A DNA stretch of 64,000 nt, from NCBI RefSeq assembly GCF_040958095.1, contig NC_091198.1, forward strand, positions 36,964,276 through 37,028,275. Direction: 5' to 3'. Position numbers and translations under genes: made by a program. A model generated the notes under the pieces. It did not search any database. It was not told the DNA's origin and saw only the letters and a list, made by a program, of their open reading frames with translations. Positions 32,381-42,841 of this stretch are shown piece by piece. Origin of the DNA: Procambarus clarkii (lineage: Eukaryota > Arthropoda > Malacostraca > Decapoda > Cambaridae). The number at the start of each line of letters is the position of its first letter. Position 1 is the stretch's first letter.

Positions 32381-32892
32381 AATTGTTTATCTAATAGATG
32401 GAAGATGTTAATTGTTTGCATCTTGTTTACTCTGCGATGTAAAATGAATTCACCTGTAAATGGTCATTTTTAACAATGTAATCACTAGGCTTCTAACGTT
32501 GGTTTAGTGCTCAGAGACCATATACTGTACTTGAGAGATTTTAAACATGTTATTTATATAATTTAGGCCAATAGACAGCTAAATAAATTAATAATACACA
32601 GTACGTTTATCTAAGGTTAGCTAAAGGTTTGTTTTAGTGGAAGACTGTAATAAGGTAATGTGTTTCTATGTAACTTTAAAAGAACATTGATGCTTAACCA
32701 TAGCCTCATGAGTCCAAGACAAAAATGTACTCCGTTAGGCTATTGCAGTCTTATCAGTCTTGCCTACTCAATATTGTTGATACAATCTGTAATTAATCTC
32801 CATTGCAATTACACCTTTTCCAGTGATTGGTTCGAGTGTTCTTGAAATTCATAATTGTATTTTGCTACTCGATTGTATTTGAAATAAACTGT
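32381..32892. other. AT-rich stretch without recognisable feature
   Basis: Nothing coding, repeated or structured is seen by eye. It could be intron sequence. Confidence 0.4.
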
Positions 32893-32905
32893 TTATACTT
32901 ACCCT

Positions 32906-32951
32906 GGTGCTACATAGCCTTCCTGGTTTGGTGCATTCTTTTGATAATTAC
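32906..32951 (+). mobile_element. 46-bp severely truncated copy of the I-group element 3' end
   Basis: GGTGCTACATAGCCTTCCTG, then GTTTGGTGCATTCTTTTGAT and AATTAC match the last bases of the full-length element (about 39866-39911) with two substitutions. It is flanked by TTATACTTACCCT (32893-32905) and TTATACTTGCCCT (32952-32964), a 13-bp target duplication with one mismatch. This makes it a dead-on-arrival insertion. Confidence 0.75.
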
Positions 32952-32991
32952 TTATACTTGCCCTTAATATATGTAAAAAATATTTTTTCAG

Positions 32992-33034
32992 GAGTGTAAC
33001 ACGTGTGGACAAGTGTTGGATCAGAGGAGTCAAG
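32992..33034 (+). CDS. Candidate 43-bp micro-exon with Cys-X2-Cys
   Basis: A good acceptor (TATTTTTTCAG) and donor (GTAAAG) bracket 43 bases that read ECNTCGQVLDQRSQ in one frame. This resembles the first half of a C2H2 zinc finger. No neighbouring exon was found to join to it, and so short a match may be chance. It lies just downstream of the truncated I-group insertion. Confidence 0.2.
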
Positions 33035-33123
33035 GTAAAGTGCTTATTTACCAACTAGTTCTGGGGAGGAGCGGGTGGAACTAGATGGACTTAGTCAACT
33101 TCACATTCTTGTTACACTAACAC

Positions 33124-33290
33124 TGGTTTGTGCCTCGGAGAGGCTGCAGGATCCAGTAAGTTCAGTAGAACTTCGGTTTCAACTCCTTTTGACCATGTCG
33201 TAGCTCAGTCAATTACGGCAGTGTCTGGGATGCTCTCGGACGCAGGTTCGAATCCTCGTCCCGGCCCTTGTGGATTTGTACACTCTTGTT
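33124..33290 (+). mobile_element. tRNA-derived SINE, copy 1
   Basis: The head TGGTTTGTGCCTCGGAGAGG and the tRNA-like part TAGCTCAGTCAA (A box, 33201-33212) and GGTTCGAATCC (B box, 33245-33255) are followed by GGCCCTTGTGGATTTGT. It is the same family as 57712-57890. Confidence 0.8.
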
Positions 33291-33479
33291 AACAGGCTGA
33301 GAGCTTTTCTTTCCCATAGATTTATTTATAGAAGAGTTAGCAATAAGTCGGCTGGGTTTATTAACATATTGTTTTTAGGCCCCATTTATATTATGCAGTT
33401 CAGTTTTGATCGCCATGCTAAAGAATGGACATAATTCACTAGAACACGTCAGTTAGGATGACAAAGTTAATCCCGTAAA

Positions 33480-33627
33480 TTAGAAAGCTTCCGTATGAAG
33501 AGATGTTGGAAAAACCTTAACGTGACATGATTGAAGTGTACAAGTGGATGAATGGGCATAACAAGGGAGTTATTGATAAGGCTTTAAATGAAGATAAGTT
33601 TAAGGAAATACCTGGGTAAATACTGGT
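33480..33627 (+). pseudogene. Non-LTR reverse transcriptase C-terminal relic (target of the I-group insertion)
   Basis: The frame IEVYKWMNGHNKG, then LNEDKFKEIPG is a decayed form of a segment also found at 55990-56140 (NKGDINRVLKLS, YKLDKFRFRKDLGKY). It continues on the far side of the I-group element (about 39933-39965). It contains stop codons and is non-functional. Confidence 0.6.
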
Positions 33628-34131
33628 TTGGTAACTGGGTCCCCCTCCCCTTCCGGCCCGTTGGCGTCGTGAGGGGGCTTGGTGGACGGCTGCCGGAGTG
33701 TGATGCTCCATTGGGCAGTCCTCTGTCCTTTTTTTTTTGGCCTTGCACTCCTGCTGCTGTCTTCTCCAATTGTGCCGGATCGCTTTTCCTTTTACTTATG
33801 TTTCGTTTTTCTCCCCCCTCTTCTCCTATCTGCTTGTCGTTTCCTGCCGACCTTTTGCTTGTTTTGGATTATTTCTTTGGACTTCTTCTATTTTGACGCC
33901 CGGGTGCTTGAGGAGGCATACTCTTGCACCCGTAGAACTGTAGTACCCGACGTCTCGAGCGAGGGGAACCTTTTATTGTCAATCCCCCTTTCGTCGCTGA
34001 ACCCGATCTCGACGGACTGACGGTTCTTAAGGTGGCGTTTGTGGGGCGTATACTCACGACGCACCCCTAGGGGGCCCCGGCATGATCGGCGATAGCTTCC
34101 TGTTGGGTGTCCTGCCTCTAATTGTGGCTCC

Positions 34132-36099
34132 ATGGTGGGTTTGGGGGCACATTCGTGGATGAATTTGTTACTTTTCGTCTCTATGTCGTTGAATGTTTCC
34201 GTTGTACCCTCTCAGGCTCGTGGGGTGGGCGACCAAGCCCCCGAGTCGGCCTGTATTGGAAGACCAGGCTCTGTAGCTCCCGCTGCGTTGGGCCCCGACC
34301 TTGCTCCTCCTTTGACCGTCCTGTCTTCTTCCCCCAGCTCCCCTCCCTCCTCTGAGGTTGGGTCGAGCCTCCAGCCCCCGGTGGTGACCACTTCGTCCCC
34401 TGGTGTAGCTAAGTCTTTCGTTGTGACTACTGCGCCTTTTGACTCCTCTCTCTCTAGGGGTTCTCAACGCCGTTCGCGCCCCAACCGCACTCGCTCGATT
34501 CCTTCCCGTGCTGATGCGTATCAGGCCTTGTTTGGTCCTGCTTCATGGGCCAAATACTTTGATCTCCTCCCTCTTGATTCTGCGCCTCCTGACGATTTCT
34601 CCCTCCATCGGCATCTTGTAGATTCCGTGGATGCGTGTGTTACTTTCAACCCCACTCGTCTCGGTACACGTGTCGTTGCTGCTCCTTCTCAGGATGCGGC
34701 TTCCCGCTTGGCTGCCTTATCTTGCCTTGGCGAGATCCCTGTTCGGGTCTCCAAGAACGTTCAGATGAATTCCAGTGTTGGCACTATTCTCCTCCCACCC
34801 CATGTTGCAACCGGTGTTCGGAATCTGCAGGATTGCCACGATGATATTCGGCATATCCTTGATGCCCAAGGCCATTCTGTCCTCCAGGTTGACTCGTTTA
34901 CTCGTCCCCCTCGTGGTCGTCGCCGTCAACCCCTTCGCGTTGTGAAGATCACCTTTGATGGTAGGACCCTTCCATCCTCTGTCATTCTTGCTGGTGCTAG
35001 GTGCTCTGTCCAGGAGTATATTCCTTCTCCTCGACTTTGTAATAAGTGCTGGAGGTTTGGGCATGGTGCCCTCCGCTGCTCTGGGACTGTCTCTCTCTGT
35101 CCTTTGTGTGGGAGTGAAGGTCACTCTAAGTCGGAGTGCACTTCTCCCCAAGCTCGCTGCCTCAACTGCGGTGAAGCCCATCCTACCTTCTCCCGTGCGT
35201 GTGTCCATTACAAGCTTGAGGCAGCCGTCCTCAACCTGAAGCACCGGGAGCGTTTATCTTTTCCTGAGGCGAGGCGCCAGGTTCGCCGGCTCCCGCCTTA
35301 TACTAATATCTCTTATGCTCGCGTGTTGCGCTCTTCCTCTCCTCGTCCTTCCCGCCTTCCTCAGACTCACAACCGTTTCCGGGCCTTGGACCCTGATGCG
35401 CCCACTGCCCCCTCCTCTGTTCCTTTGGGTTCTCTCCCGAAGGATCCTCCTCCTGGTCCTCTGTCTGGGGTTCCCCTTCCTTCTACCCGGTCTGTCGTGT
35501 CTTCTGTGTCTTCTTCCTCGTCCCCCTCCGATCCTCCTTCCCATCCTCTTCCTCCATCTATTGGCTCTCCCCACCGCCTGTCGGTGCGGGCGGATGTCCA
35601 TCGCTCTCCTAACGGCCGTCGTATGTGCTCTCGTTCGGCTTCTCCTGTTGAGACACTGGAATCCGTTGCCCGGTACGTAGTTGCTGGGACACCGATCTCT
35701 TTAAGTCAGAAGCGTAAGCCTGGCTCCTCTCCTTCCTCTTCCCCGGCGGGAAAGAAGGCTTCGCTTTCTTCCTCAGCTCCTTCTGGCTCTGTTGCTCCTT
35801 CCCCTCCCGTTTCAGTGCTTGCGCCCCCTGTTCCTGCTATGGAGGTTTCTTTGGCCCCTGCTTCCCTTTCGGTTGCTGCTCTTGCTGGGGTGCGCTCCCC
35901 TCTTTCTACTCCCCCTCCTCCTGCTGCTGTCCTTGACGGCTCCTCTCCGTTGTCTCCTCCTCTTCCTCCTCCTCCTCCAGACCCTGCCCGCCCACCTCTG
36001 CTCTGTTCTCCCGTTTCCTTCCCTCCGTCTTTGCTCAGTTTACCCATGCCCCCTAACCCTGACTTTGCTGACCCTGATCCCGACCCTGATATTCTTTAA
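34132..36099 (+). CDS. ORF1, gag-like nucleic-acid-binding protein of the I-group element
   Basis: This 655-codon frame starts at ATG 34132; a later Met (MSLNVSVVPSQ) is also possible. The N-terminal third is Ser/Pro-rich. A gag-like fold around residues 135-300 leads into three CCHC knuckles (CNKCWRFGHGALRC, CPLCGSEGHSKSEC, CLNCGEAHPTFSRAC; residues about 302-359). A long low-complexity Ser/Pro tail follows, ending in an Asp-Pro repeat. ORF1 proteins of this type coat the element's RNA. The frame is intact, unlike ORF2. The Pro/Ser-rich tail is long for such proteins. Confidence 0.88.
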   Translation: MVGLGAHSWMNLLLFVSMSLNVSVVPSQARGVGDQAPESACIGRPGSVAPAALGPDLAPPLTVLSSSPSSPPSSEVGSSLQPPVVTTSSPGVAKSFVVTTAPFDSSLSRGSQRRSRPNRTRSIPSRADAYQALFGPASWAKYFDLLPLDSAPPDDFSLHRHLVDSVDACVTFNPTRLGTRVVAAPSQDAASRLAALSCLGEIPVRVSKNVQMNSSVGTILLPPHVATGVRNLQDCHDDIRHILDAQGHSVLQVDSFTRPPRGRRRQPLRVVKITFDGRTLPSSVILAGARCSVQEYIPSPRLCNKCWRFGHGALRCSGTVSLCPLCGSEGHSKSECTSPQARCLNCGEAHPTFSRACVHYKLEAAVLNLKHRERLSFPEARRQVRRLPPYTNISYARVLRSSSPRPSRLPQTHNRFRALDPDAPTAPSSVPLGSLPKDPPPGPLSGVPLPSTRSVVSSVSSSSSPSDPPSHPLPPSIGSPHRLSVRADVHRSPNGRRMCSRSASPVETLESVARYVVAGTPISLSQKRKPGSSPSSSPAGKKASLSSSAPSGSVAPSPPVSVLAPPVPAMEVSLAPASLSVAALAGVRSPLSTPPPPAAVLDGSSPLSPPLPPPPPDPARPPLLCSPVSFPPSLLSLPMPPNPDFADPDPDPDIL

Positions 36100-36104
36100 C
36101 GTGC

Positions 36105-36926
36105 TCTGTTGCTCTTTCGCCTTTGTTTCTTCCTTGTTCTCTGTTTTTGTCCTTTCTCTTCTCGTCGTTGTCCATTCTTCAATGGAACGTTCGAGGTTAT
36201 TACGCCAATTTCCTCGAACTCCAACTTCTGATTTCGCGGTTTTCGCCCCTTTGTGTCTGTCTCCAGGAGCCAATGCTTGGTGCTCGTCCTGGTCGTTTTC
36301 GTGGCTATTCCTTTCTCTCCCCTCCCCCAGCCATTGCTGGGGCTTCTAATTCTTCTGCTCTTTTGATTCGGGCTGATGTTCCCTTTGTTCCTTTACTTTT
36401 TCCTTCGCCTCTCCATTGTTCTGCTGCTCGTATCTTTGTGGGGAAATGGTACACAGTTTGTTCCATTTATCTCCCCCCGAGTGTCCCGCTCTCTCTTCCT
36501 GATTTGAAACACCTCCTGGACTCCTTGCCGGAGCCTGTGCTCCTGCTGGGTGACTTCAATTGTCGTCATTCTCTTTGGGGTGACGTTCTGACGAATACCC
36601 GGGGTCGCCTCCTTGAGCCGTTTCTCCTCTCTTCTTCCCTGTCTCTTCTGAATTCTGGTGAGCCCACTCATTTGGACTCTCGGACTCGCACCCTTTCTTG
36701 TCTTGATCTTTCTCTCTGCTCTTCTTCTCTTTACTTAGATTTCACGTGGCAGGTTCTTGATGACCTCCATGGAAGTGATCATTTCCCCATCCTTGTTTCC
36801 TTTTTCTCTTTTCGCCCTTCCCTCTCTTTCCCTAGGTGGCAGTTTGCTAAGGCAGACTGGACCCTATTTACCCTCAGTGCTGCTCTCCCTTCTGCCTCTC
36901 TCTCGCGCTCTCCTCCTTTTTCATGA
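36105..36926 (+). pseudogene. ORF2 part 1: apurinic/apyrimidinic-type endonuclease domain
   Basis: The frame reads ILQWNVRG (first catalytic motif), LQEPM, LLLGDFNCRHSLWG and LDSRTRTLSCLDLSL, then LHGSDHFPILVSF (the SDH motif). These are the conserved blocks of the target-nicking endonuclease of non-LTR elements. There is no ATG between the ORF1 stop and the first motif; the frame opens a few codons before that stop, so initiation would need reinitiation or a frameshift. The frame ends at a stop at 36926 while the homologous sequence continues in frame +1. Confidence 0.85.
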
Positions 36927-39837
36927 CACTGTCTTCAACGCTGCCCTCCGCTCTATTCCTCGCTCTTCCTCTCGGGGTCCACGGAAGTGCGTTACCTGGT
37001 GGAATGCGGACTGTGCTCGGGCTGTCCGCTGTAAGCGTGCAGCCTGGAAGAGGCACCGCCGTAGGCAGACGACCGATTCTTTTCTTTTCTTTCGGAAAGC
37101 GAGTGCGGTGGCCCGTAGGGCCATCCGTACGGCTAAACGTGAATGTTGGGCATCTTATGTCTCAACAATTACGTCCGAGACCCCTCTGGCCCAGATCTGG
37201 AAGCGTATCCGCAAGATAGCGGGTAAGTTCGTTCCCGATGTTTCACCGGTCCTTCACCTCCATGATACTCTTGTGGCGGACCCGTTGCAGGTCGCTTCCG
37301 AACTGGGTTCCCATTTTTCTTCTGTTGGCTCTGGTCTTCATCTTCCCCAATCTTTCCTTCTTCGTAAACCTGTCCTTGAGTCTCGTCCTTTAGATTTCTG
37401 CACTCATCTTCAGCTTCCCTATAATGATCCCTTCTCTCTCTCTGAACTTCGTTCTGCCCTGGCCCTCTGCGGTTCTACGGCGGCGGGCTCCGATGGTATT
37501 CATTATGAGATGCTTCGCCATCTCCCTCCGAGCACGTCTCAGTATTTACTGAGTCTGTATAATCGGATCTGGGAGTCGTCGTCAGTCCCTGAGGACTGGC
37601 TCGATGCCGTTGTCCTCCCTGTTCGCAAACCGGGGTCTCTGGGTACTTCCCCTAAGGACTTTCGCCCTATTGCTCTCACAAGTTGTGTCTGCAAACTCTT
37701 TGAACGTATGGTTAACGTTCGTCTGATGTGGTTCCTGGAACACCATCACCTCCTCTCCCCTTCTCAATTTGGTTTCCGCAAGTGCCGCAGCACGACAGAT
37801 GTCCTGGTGAACTTGGAGGTCTATATTCGTACTGCTTTTGCTGCGAAGACCTCCGTTGTTGCCGTCCTTTTTGACCTAGAAAAGGCTTACGACACCACTT
37901 GGCGTTATCATATCCTATCTCAACTTCATTCTTTTGGCCTTCGTGGTCATCTCCCTCTCTTTCTCCGCAGCTTCCTCTCTCGTCGTTCCTTTCGGGTGCG
38001 CCTTGGTACCGCTCTGTCTCCCTCTTTTCAGCAATACGAAGGTGTGCCCCAGGGTAGTGTTCTGAGCACTACTCTTTTTCTTGTTGCCCTCAATGGTCTT
38101 CTTTCCTCTCTTCCTTCTGGTGTCTTCTCCGCTCTCTATGTCGATGATCTTACCCTTTGTTGTCAGGGTGATGATTCGCCTCTCCTTCAACGCCGGCTTC
38201 AACTTGCAATTGATGCCGTGTCGTCTTGGGCCACAGGTCATGGCTTCAAGTTCTCTACTTCTAAGACTTGTGCCATGACTTTTACGCGAAAACGGGTTGT
38301 TCTTCGTCCCTCTTTGTCACTTTATGGTCATCCCCTTGAATACAAAGATTCCGCGAAGCTTTTGGGGTTATTCCTTGACACTCGTTTGTCTTGGTCTCCC
38401 CATATCTCTTACCTCCGTGTTGAGTGCTCTAAGGCCCTTACCCTCCTTCGGGTCTTGTCCCATACTTCTTGGGGGGCAGATAGGCGCACTCTCCTTGCTT
38501 TACATTCCTCTCTCGTCCTGTCTAAGCTCGATTATGGTTGCCCTGCTTACTCGTCTGCTTCTCCTTCTACTCTTCGCCGTCTTGATGCTTTGCACCATAC
38601 TGGGTTGCGCCTCAGTTCTGGTGCCTTTCGTTCGACTCCCATCCTTAGCTTGTATGTTGACACTGGCTTCCTGTCTCTCCGGGACCGCCGTGATCGCTAC
38701 TGTCTTCGCTATCTTGCGCGGTCCTTGCAACATCCTTCCTCTCGCCTCTGTCGTGCTTTAACTTTTACCCCTCCTGCGGTTCCTGTTCCTCTTCACCACC
38801 TCCCTCTTTCTGTCCGGTTATCTCGCCTACAGGATTCTCTCTCCGTTCGTATTTCTGATGTTTCTCCTCGTGTTGTTCCTTCTTTGCCCCCGTGGAGGGT
38901 CCCTCTTCTGCGGTTTTGTACTTCCTTGACCCGTATCACTAAAGCTTTTACCCCTCCTACGGTTCTAAAACGCCTTTTCCTCGAGCACTTTTCTTCTCAC
39001 TCCCGCTCCGTTTCTGTCTTCACCGATGGGTCTAAGTCAGCGGACGGTGTTGGCTACTCTGTTGTTTTTCCTGATCGCACTTATATGTGTCGCTTGCCTC
39101 CGGAGACTAGCATCTTTACAGCAGAACTTTATGCTATTCTCTATGCTCTTCGTCTCCTGCTTTCTCGTTGTCAGTCTTCCTTTGTGGTTGTTGTTGACTC
39201 TCGTAGTGCCCTCATGGCTCTCGGGTCCTTTAATCTGGTTCATCCAGTAGTTGTCGAGATCCAGCATTGGCTGTTTCTCGTTCACAGTAAATTTAAGTCG
39301 GTTGAGTTTTGTTGGGTTCCCAGCCATATTGGTGTGTCTTTAAATGAGCGTGCGGATGCTGCCGCTAAGGAAGCTGTCCGCTCTTGTCCCATCTCTCGTA
39401 AAGGCATTCCGTATTCCGACTTTTACCCAGTTATCCATTCCTCAGTTCTTACCCGTTGGCAGGCTTCTTGGTTGTCTGTTACTGGTAACAAGCTACGTAC
39501 TCTTAAATGTTGTGTTTCCTCGTGGCCGTCCTCCTTCCACCGTAACCGGCGGTGGGAAACAGCTCTGGCGAGGTTGCGTATTGGCCATACTCGCTTAACC
39601 CATGGTCACTTGATGGAGCGCCGCCCTGCTCCTTATTGTCCTAGTTGCATTGTCCCTCTTACGGTCGTGCATGTCCTTCTTGAATGTCCTGACTTCCAGG
39701 ACGAGCGTGTGTCTTGCTTTCCGACCGCCCCTCGCGGTCACCTGTCCCTCGATAGAATTCTTGGTGACTCGGATACTTTTGATATCGTTCGCCTTATGCG
39801 TTTTTGTTCTCGTATTGGCATCCTTGGTGATATTTAG
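36900..39837 (+). CDS. ORF2 part 2: reverse transcriptase and RNase H
   Basis: The continuation is open to TAG at 39837. Reverse transcriptase motifs are KDFRPIALTSCVCKLFER (near 37657), LFDLEKAYD (37868), GVPQGSVLS (38041) and the catalytic YVDDLTLC (38137). RNase H follows with TDGSKSADG (39023), TAELYAILYA (39118), VVVDSRSALMAL (39190) and the final Asp in NERADAAAKEA (39346). A Cys/His cluster (CPSC...HVLLEC, near 39637) ends the protein. It copies element RNA at the nicked target. All visible catalytic residues are present; only the linkage to the endonuclease frame is broken. Confidence 0.9.
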
Positions 39838-39932
39838 CGCCCTCTGATTATTTTGCGTATTTGATGGTGCTACATAGCCTTCCCGGTTTGGTGCCTTCTT
39901 TTGATAATTACTTACTTACTTGGTAACTGGGT

Positions 39933-40100
39933 TGTGAATTTGCGGAACAAATTACTGGATCATGTGCAGACGAGGAGTCACAATAACGTGGCTGAAGTAT
40001 GTTGACCAGACCACACACTAGAAGGTGAAGGGACGACGACGTTTCGGTCTGTCCTGGACCATTCTCAAGTCTATTGTGGATCATACTACTGGATCACTGG
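39933..40100 (-). mobile_element. Right flank: relic continuation and inverted Penelope-like tail
   Basis: After the target duplication the interrupted relic resumes (GTGAATTTGCGGAACAAATT). From about 39970, CAGACGAGGAGTCACAATAA, TGTTGACCAGACCACACACT and GACGACGACGTTTCGGTCTG form the inverted Penelope tail. The original order of relic and tail predates the I-group insertion. Confidence 0.6.
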
Positions 40101-40560
40101 ATCATAATAGGCATAGGAATCTTTAATTGTTTGAAGCTTAGGTTAGACGTATATGAATGAGTGGGTGGATATAAATAGGAGGTGCCACGTGAAGGACAAT
40201 AGGTCATCTGCAGTTTCTTGACTTACGTTCTACTAGTTTACACTCAGAACGCGACTCTCCAATCAGCTTACATCTGTATCCTCAATTGCTGCTAGGTGAT
40301 CAAAGGCGAACATTTAACCTTGAATGTTTAATCCAAACCAAATGATGGGTAGCAAAGATGTATGGTAAGGTAAAAGTTGGGTGGCGAGGCAAGTTTTGGG
40401 GTGGTGAAGACTTAGAATATTGTTCAATGTGGGTGACAAAGACTTGCTGTGAAGAGTAGGTAAAGAATAAATTGAGAGATAGGAGAATTACCTTAAGATT
40501 AGGCTTGGACTGGCTGGCATATGCATTATATATCATTAATGCATATATGCCAGGGAAGGG
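40101..40560. other. Unannotated stretch ending in a poly-G run
   Basis: I see no domain or array. GGTAATTACCT-like and palindromic ATATGCATTAT segments near 40520-40550 are short and not interpreted. The G run at about 40558-40569 marks the edge of the next relic. Confidence 0.35.
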
Positions 40561-40569
40561 GGGGGGGAG

Positions 40570-41610
40570 ATCTCCCCAAAGGCATAAACTGCTAGGTCAG
40601 GTAATCCACAAACCCATCTCCAATGACTCCAAGGTCATGGGAAGCTTGACCTTCCCCTGGAGTTGCACCCACCGTTATATCTGTCTGTATGGCCTGTTTT
40701 GCCGCAGTTTGCACAGTGTGCTTCATTATGGCAGGCGAGGCGACTGTGGCCCAATAGATAACAAGCGTAACATCGTAACACAGGGAAGTTGTAGGGCTGG
40801 ACCTGATATGAGGTCCTGTGTAGTGCCACCCATCAGGGAGGGGCCCATCGAACTTTACACGGACCACGGATGTCGGGTTTGTTGCTCCGTGAATCCTGGT
40901 AACTTCCAATAATACCGCTGATGCACCCCCTAACACATGCAGAGCGGTCTGGATGTTATCTACATCAACACACTGATCATTGAGCCAATCTTCCCATACC
41001 GGGCCCAAGACTGCTCCTGCGACAATACCTGTCAGCACCTGACAGGCCAGTCCCCCAACTTAATAATGTCGGATACACGGATGTGTGATAGAGCCTCCTT
41101 TTTGATGTGTAGCTAAAGTGCTACACCCTACCCAGGGTACACGCGGTCTCAGGCAGGCAATGTGGCCACAATACCGAAGCCTCAATTGCTGCACCTAAGG
41201 TAAGAGGATTTGCAACCTCGCACTGAGCTGATTCTGACTGGATTAGGACAACCACAAACGAGGAATGAGGTACCACAAGAGAAAGGTCTTCTGAAGGCAA
41301 AGGCATTCTCTTAGCATCTCGCTTTGGCGCAGCATCAGCCGACTCATTTTCCAGCAGACGTTTTCCTCTCTGGGACTTGCTGTCAACGTACATGGCGCCC
41401 CCACTCGGGGAGGCGTCCATTAGTGAGGCTCCGGCCTCCCCCGGTGCTGTGAGCCCCTGGGTAGCTGCAGTGAGCACACACTGGCCCAAAAAAGCCATCT
41501 GAATTCAAAGATGAGCTCCAGGCGAGGTGTGGAAAGAAAGTCCAGCCAGGGGCGTTCAATCTGCGCGCCAAGATGGCCGACCTTCGGGCGGGAATCTCCT
41601 CCACAACCAA
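40570..41610 (-). pseudogene. Non-LTR ORF1 relic with zinc knuckles, minus strand
   Basis: On the minus strand, frames at 41498-41121 (KSQRGKRLLENES, then PKRDAKRMPLPSED), 41038-40592 (NPTSVVRVKFDGPLPDG) and 40829-40635 (LRCYACYLLGHSRLAC, then HCANCGKTGHTDRYNGGC) read as consecutive parts of one gag-like ORF1. They have shifted frames. The CCHC knuckles and preceding RVKFDG block are typical of non-LTR ORF1 proteins. Several frame breaks show that it is dead. No reverse transcriptase follows downstream. Confidence 0.6.
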
Positions 41611-41875
41611 ATCTTTTATTGTGGAGTTGTTGACAACCTACTTTTATCTCAACTTAAGTTTTCGCCTCGCATAATTTTTTCTCATTTGGAAAATACATTA
41701 TTATCTTCACTATAAATTACTACTATAGTGTGTCATTTCTGCTCACACTCATCTCTAAATAAAATGATTACAAATATTTCCAAAGACATAAACTGCCTCA
41801 TCCAGCCCGCCTCTTCCCTCATTCCAAATCCACAAACAAAACCAACTCCAACTCCAAGAGGGAAAACCAGGTCTG

Positions 41876-42085
41876 GGCCAGGACCCGGGCCTGTCTGGGC
41901 CTGTCTGGGCCTGTCTGGGCCTGGACTCGAGCCTGTCTGGGCCTGGACTCGAGCCTGTTTGGGCCTGGACCGAGGCCTGTCAAGGCCTGGACCCGGGCCT
42001 TTCTGGGCCTGGATCCTGGCCTGTCTGGGCCTATACCCGGGCCTGTCTGGGCCTATAACCGGGCCTGACTCGGCCTATACCCGTG
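41876..42085. repeat. GC-rich minisatellite, 11-24-bp units
   Basis: GCCTGTCTGGG repeats alternate with GCCTGGACTCGA or GCCTATACCCG, about 12 compound units. It occupies the place where the 168-bp satellite joins module B in the forward copies. Confidence 0.8.
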
Positions 42086-42089
42086 TCAT

Positions 42090-42841
42090 GACGCTGAACC
42101 CCGGTTCATTCCGAACACAGCGATTACACAACACATAACACCTTGCCTCAGCAACCGTTACTACCACGTATACTAATACACACACCAGACCCTTGAGGCG
42201 TACCACTAGGTTTGTACTGGAACACAATGAATGAACATATGGAAGGTATTTAAAGGCCGTCGGGTTTTGTCATTTAATTACAAAGAATAGACTCTGACAA
42301 ATAATAACCTATTAACATACTCTATTAGGTCAATACACTTCCAATACCCATAGACCACTTGACCTCCGCGATCACCACCCACACTCGTAACTTCCGCCTA
42401 AGTCCCTAATACGGAATGATTACTACAACGCTCCACACCCGGTTAGCCTTTCATTCAATACTCACATACTGCAGACTTAACTTGGTCACTAAGATCACAT
42501 CAGGTTCTCGCATAGCTGTCTGCTACACTTCGCCGCTGCCGCAAACGGGGATCCAGAGGACTTCTCAGTTCAACTCCCACAATCAGACTGACTTTAGCCA
42601 ACCATGGCCTCAAACATTTCACCACGCCTCTCAAGGAAGGTATAATCCGATTAACCTTATCCCTAGAGCGGTAACCTTGATCCTAGAAGCCTGACGAAGA
42701 ATAATTCCTCTTTCCAGGAATTATTAATTTGGCTAAACAGCTTCGGTCTTAATCCATTGACCTTTCTTAGATATGTGATCCATAGTCTGTCTACTTAACA
42801 TGTACTTCCAATCATCATTCGTTAAGTGTTGTAGTAATGAT
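42090..42841 (-). repeat. LTR-like module C (B-type), inverted, split by an L2-like insertion
   Basis: The reverse complement follows the B-type copies at 4087 and 10566, including the ACAAACCTAGTGG tail and the short unique stretch with GAACCCCGGTTC-like sequence. It is interrupted at 42842 and resumes at 45105-45150, where it ends at the inverted TGTTGTAATCC terminus. Confidence 0.7.

Larger units (their letters stand above)
33641..39919 (+). mobile_element. Full-length I-group non-LTR retrotransposon
   Basis: A 6.3-kb element is bounded by the perfect 13-bp target duplication TTGGTAACTGGGT (33628-33640 and 39920-39932). It has a GC-rich 5' leader, a gag-like ORF1 with three zinc knuckles, and an ORF2 with apurinic endonuclease, reverse transcriptase and RNase H domains. 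A short 3' tail ends GATAATTACTTACTTAC. RNase H with three CCHC knuckles points to the I group (I/Nimb-like) rather than Jockey. A frameshift near the endonuclease-to-RT linker probably disables this copy. Confidence 0.9.

Noticed and set aside
35254..36349. Overlapping frames on both strands across ORF1 of the I-group element
   Set aside because: The C-rich, Ser/Pro-coding tail suppresses stops in other frames. Only the frame with zinc knuckles is supported.
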